In this document: positions 61,183 to 64,000 of the stretch, in pieces
How the letters are laid out: every line of letters begins with the position of its first letter
How positions within the stretch are numbered: position 1 is the stretch's first letter
NCBI RefSeq assembly: GCF_021018805.1
Contig: NC_086248.1
Location: 98,417,239-98,481,238, forward strand
From: Prinia subflava
Taxonomy: Eukaryota > Chordata > Aves > Passeriformes > Cisticolidae
Direction: 5' to 3'
DNA: 64,000 nucleotides
The notes under the pieces: model-generated
The model's database searches: none
Told to the model about the DNA's origin: nothing
What the model saw: the letters and a program-made list of their open reading frames with translations, nothing else
Made by a program: the position numbers and the translations under genes

Positions 61183-64000
61183 ACTCTGTACAGTGAAAAG
61201 CTCCTGGGATCAAGTTAGAAGGTGAAAATACAGACTTTCTTGGAAAAAAGTGCAAAACACTTCCAGCTTTTTGAGTTATAGGATCCTGATATCAAACCAA
61301 GGTGGCTTGCATTGGGCTAATGAGGTGGATCCTACACTGCCAGCCCAAACCTTCCTGCTGTAGATCAGGCCTGGCACCTGCCCAGCAGGAAAACATGAGG
61401 CTGCCAACAAGAGCTACACCAAGGCCAACTGAGCCATCTCACCAGCCAGACAGCCTGGGCAGTGGGGTTTGGTAACCTCCTCAGTTGTGCTGGTGAAAAT
61501 CAACTCAAGGTTCACCATCCAGTTAGAAGCTTGAAGCAACAGCAGCAACAACAATATCTGAGGGAGGGGGCTTGGAGTCTATGAGCATCTGATCGTAAAG
61601 CTTGGGAAACCCTGAAGAAGTCTTGCACTTAGATATGAATGTGGAGGCTCTCGTTCACACTTCCAGCAGATGTTTATCCAAAAGCCATCAACAGCTGTTT
61701 GCAAAGGGATTAAAGGGTGAAAGAGTCTCTGAGGTGTCTCTTACCTAGATCTGGGTTTAACCATTTCAAGTGTAATTGCAGTTTCCACCTTAAACTGCTC
61801 TTGGTTACTACTTACTTTTTCATGCTTCCACTTTTCTGAAGGATCTGCAGGCCCTTCAAACACAATGAAAAATACTGTCACATTTAATCAGGGTTGATTT
61901 CCTGAAGAAAGCACTGGGAAACAGCATTTAGAGACAAGAGCTAAGCATGCTGCATTTGCCAACCATATGCTGGGATATTTTCTTTCATACTGGGCTCCAC
62001 CAGTAGCTTGTATTTACTGGCAGAATTGGAATCAACACAGATTGGGAGTAAACAGTTCAAAAATCATGTTGAGATTTAGCATCCTTTATTTCAGAGAAGG
62101 AAGCACAAAGAAGGAAAAATCAGAAAACGAGGTAAGGGCAGATCACATCAGAGGCTGCTGGTGAACCACAGTTCTCACTGGCATTCCAGAAAAGAGGATT
62201 TAAAAGGCGTGATTTGAAGGAGAGTATAGGCCAGGGTTATGCCAGATTTGCATTGCTTCCACATGCACAGAGGAGAGAAAGAATGGACCAAGCTGCCTTA
62301 TCCCTTCAGCAGGTCACAGCGCTGCTCCTGTTCTGATGAACCTCTCACTGCTCTACACCAGTTCCTCACCCCCTCTGGGCCCATGAAACTGGCTCTGCCC
62401 CAGACTGGAAGGCGCCTGTGCTGGGGACAGGGAGGACTATGGCCATTCCAGGACATGTGTTAGTCACTGTCAGGATGAGGCAGCCAGGACACTGCTTACA
62501 GCAAACCAGAAAAGCAGCTGTATTGATGGACCCTCTTAAGATCTGAATTCTGTGGTGTAACACAGGTTGTGCTCCCTGCTTGCCTTGACTGCCTCTCTCT
62601 TCCAGTATCTACCACCTTCAGAAAGACCCTTCACCCCTTTCCTCTCCCACAGAGCCCACTTTATCTTAAAAGCTGCTGTGAACTGGGGATTTTCTCCGCA
62701 TACAATCTTAGTCTTACTGACCAACCAGCTCTGCTCCAAAGGCCAGATTCTGTTGCTGAATCTCCATGGGACTGACAGGAGCCAGCACACAGAGGGAAGC
62801 CCAAGCTGCTTTGGGTCAATGAGATGTTCATTTAGATTCTGCCCTTTAAGGTACTTTGCTGCTGTAGCTAAGAGTGATGGGTATGGCAATATTTCATAGG
62901 GCTTCCATGGTTTTGTAGCCATGAGAGACAAGAGGCTGTAGCAAAAGCAGTTGCTGTGCACATGTGAGGCTGTATTTGCTATTCCAAACCAAGGAGGACA
63001 TTTTAGCCTGGCTTTCTAAGGAAACAAAGCTTATGCTCTCATGCTGCTTTTCCATCTGTTTCCCCTTTGATTGTTCCTCAGCAAATCTGGAGCCCATTGG
63101 CCAGTGTCAGCCAAATTTGACCGTGGAACAGTGTGCACTTCCCTCTGTGGAGAGACGAGTGCCTTGAAGGAGAAGGCAGGGATAACCCAGCTCTTTATTG
63201 GGAAAGGCCAGAGCCAACTGGACCAGAGTGCCAGCTTGGCCTGTCAGCCCACGCTTGGCTCTGGGTCCTCCACAGCTTGTGCCCAACCATGGAGGCTGGG
63301 TAAGACCTTGGCTACTCTGGCTAGAAGCTGGATCTGGTGGGGAAGAGTTTCCTCCCTAACCACTGTGCTAATCAGCTTAACCCTACAAGATGACATCTGA
63401 TAAACTGGAACTCTCTAAGAAATTATCTCGTAGCTATTTGTGTTTGATTCAAAGTATCCTGACAGAAGATGATATATTATTAAACTACTAATTTTCTCAG
63501 GAATTTGTGTTTTGGCTCACAATATTTTGAGGAAACCCTTTGAGGGGTGTCTTTTTGAAGAGCAATCACAATTACTATAAACACATGCCCCTATCAGTCC
63601 CTCTGTCTGACCTTGCACCATCAGATAAGCAGGCTTAGCCTTCACATGTCCGTAGGGATTACTTTATATCTGTCCATAGTGGTGGCTGGGATAAAGTGAT
63701 CTTTTCTGCAAATACAATTTAGCCTTTGGGAAGTTACTGCTTACTCATGTGTTAACCTCACCAAAGACAGGCAGACTGTAGCCGCAGGTTCCTCTAAAAA
63801 TAAAGAGGAGCCTGTAGCTATGGCTGCCTGTGCTCTGCTGCAGGTAAATATTTGTCCATGGAAGCTTGGTGAGGGCAGCTTGCGTTTAAATGGCTGATCA
63901 CAAATCCCCACAGGAGACTGCAATAAAAATGATTTGGTGGCATCAGGTGCCACAAGGCATTAAGGCTCCCAGGAAAAAAAAATAGTCCAGTTCATTGTCT

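Larger units (their letters stand above)
49886..64000. other. Intergenic DNA upstream of YPEL5
   Basis: No coding exon, RNA gene or clearly typed transposon could be supported in these 14 kb. Landmarks are a hairpin at 54,558-54,592, a possible regulatory block at 57,930-58,200 and a T/G tract at 61 kb. In mammals this side of YPEL5 faces ALK across a long gene-poor gap, and the sparse content here fits that. Confidence 0.55.

Noticed and set aside
1..64000. CRISPR arrays, operons, phage or other prokaryotic systems
   Set aside because: The window is vertebrate nuclear DNA. No regularly spaced repeats or dense bacterial-type coding were seen.

Overview
The window is vertebrate nuclear DNA, almost certainly from a bird. 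It holds four CR1 retrotransposon fragments of avian type, two of them ending in the ATTCTATG-like octamers that terminate avian CR1. It also has a CpG-island promoter and one clearly recognisable spliced gene, YPEL5. I cannot prove the order of bird; a songbird is plausible. There is no prokaryotic-style gene content, and nearly all open reading frames in the window are chance frames.

Layout. Positions 1 to about 37,000 are intergenic. They carry two orphan CpG-rich patches (about 7,030-7,560 and 14,735-15,080), three CR1 fragments (9.7, 15.2 and 27.6 kb), and a retrovirus-like unit at about 17.4-23.9 kb. In that unit a 436-codon gag-like reading frame lies between two diverged direct repeats that look like old LTRs. 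Several short perfect hairpins and an A/C-only tract at about 35 kb also lie here. YPEL5 occupies about 37,000-49,250 on the minus strand. The promoter and non-coding exon 1 are in a CpG island at 48.05-49.32 kb. A first intron of about 8.2 kb follows, then coding exon 2 (40,672-40,844), a 1.5 kb intron, and terminal exon 3 with the stop at 38,908 and a 3' UTR probably ending near 37,000. A CR1 copy with eight terminal octamers sits directly upstream of the promoter (49,321 to about 49,885). From there to 64,000 the sequence is intergenic, with one hairpin, a possible regulatory block near 57.9-58.2 kb and a G-quadruplex-prone T/G tract at 61 kb.

How it fits together. The only host gene with firm support is YPEL5, a 121-residue zinc-binding Yippee protein. 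In mammals its downstream neighbour in the same orientation is LBH, so the orphan CpG patches are candidate LBH or lncRNA promoters, but I found no LBH coding exon here. The most unusual item is the intact gag-like frame. Its flanking repeats have diverged heavily, yet the frame has no stop or frameshift, which is hard to explain by neutral decay.
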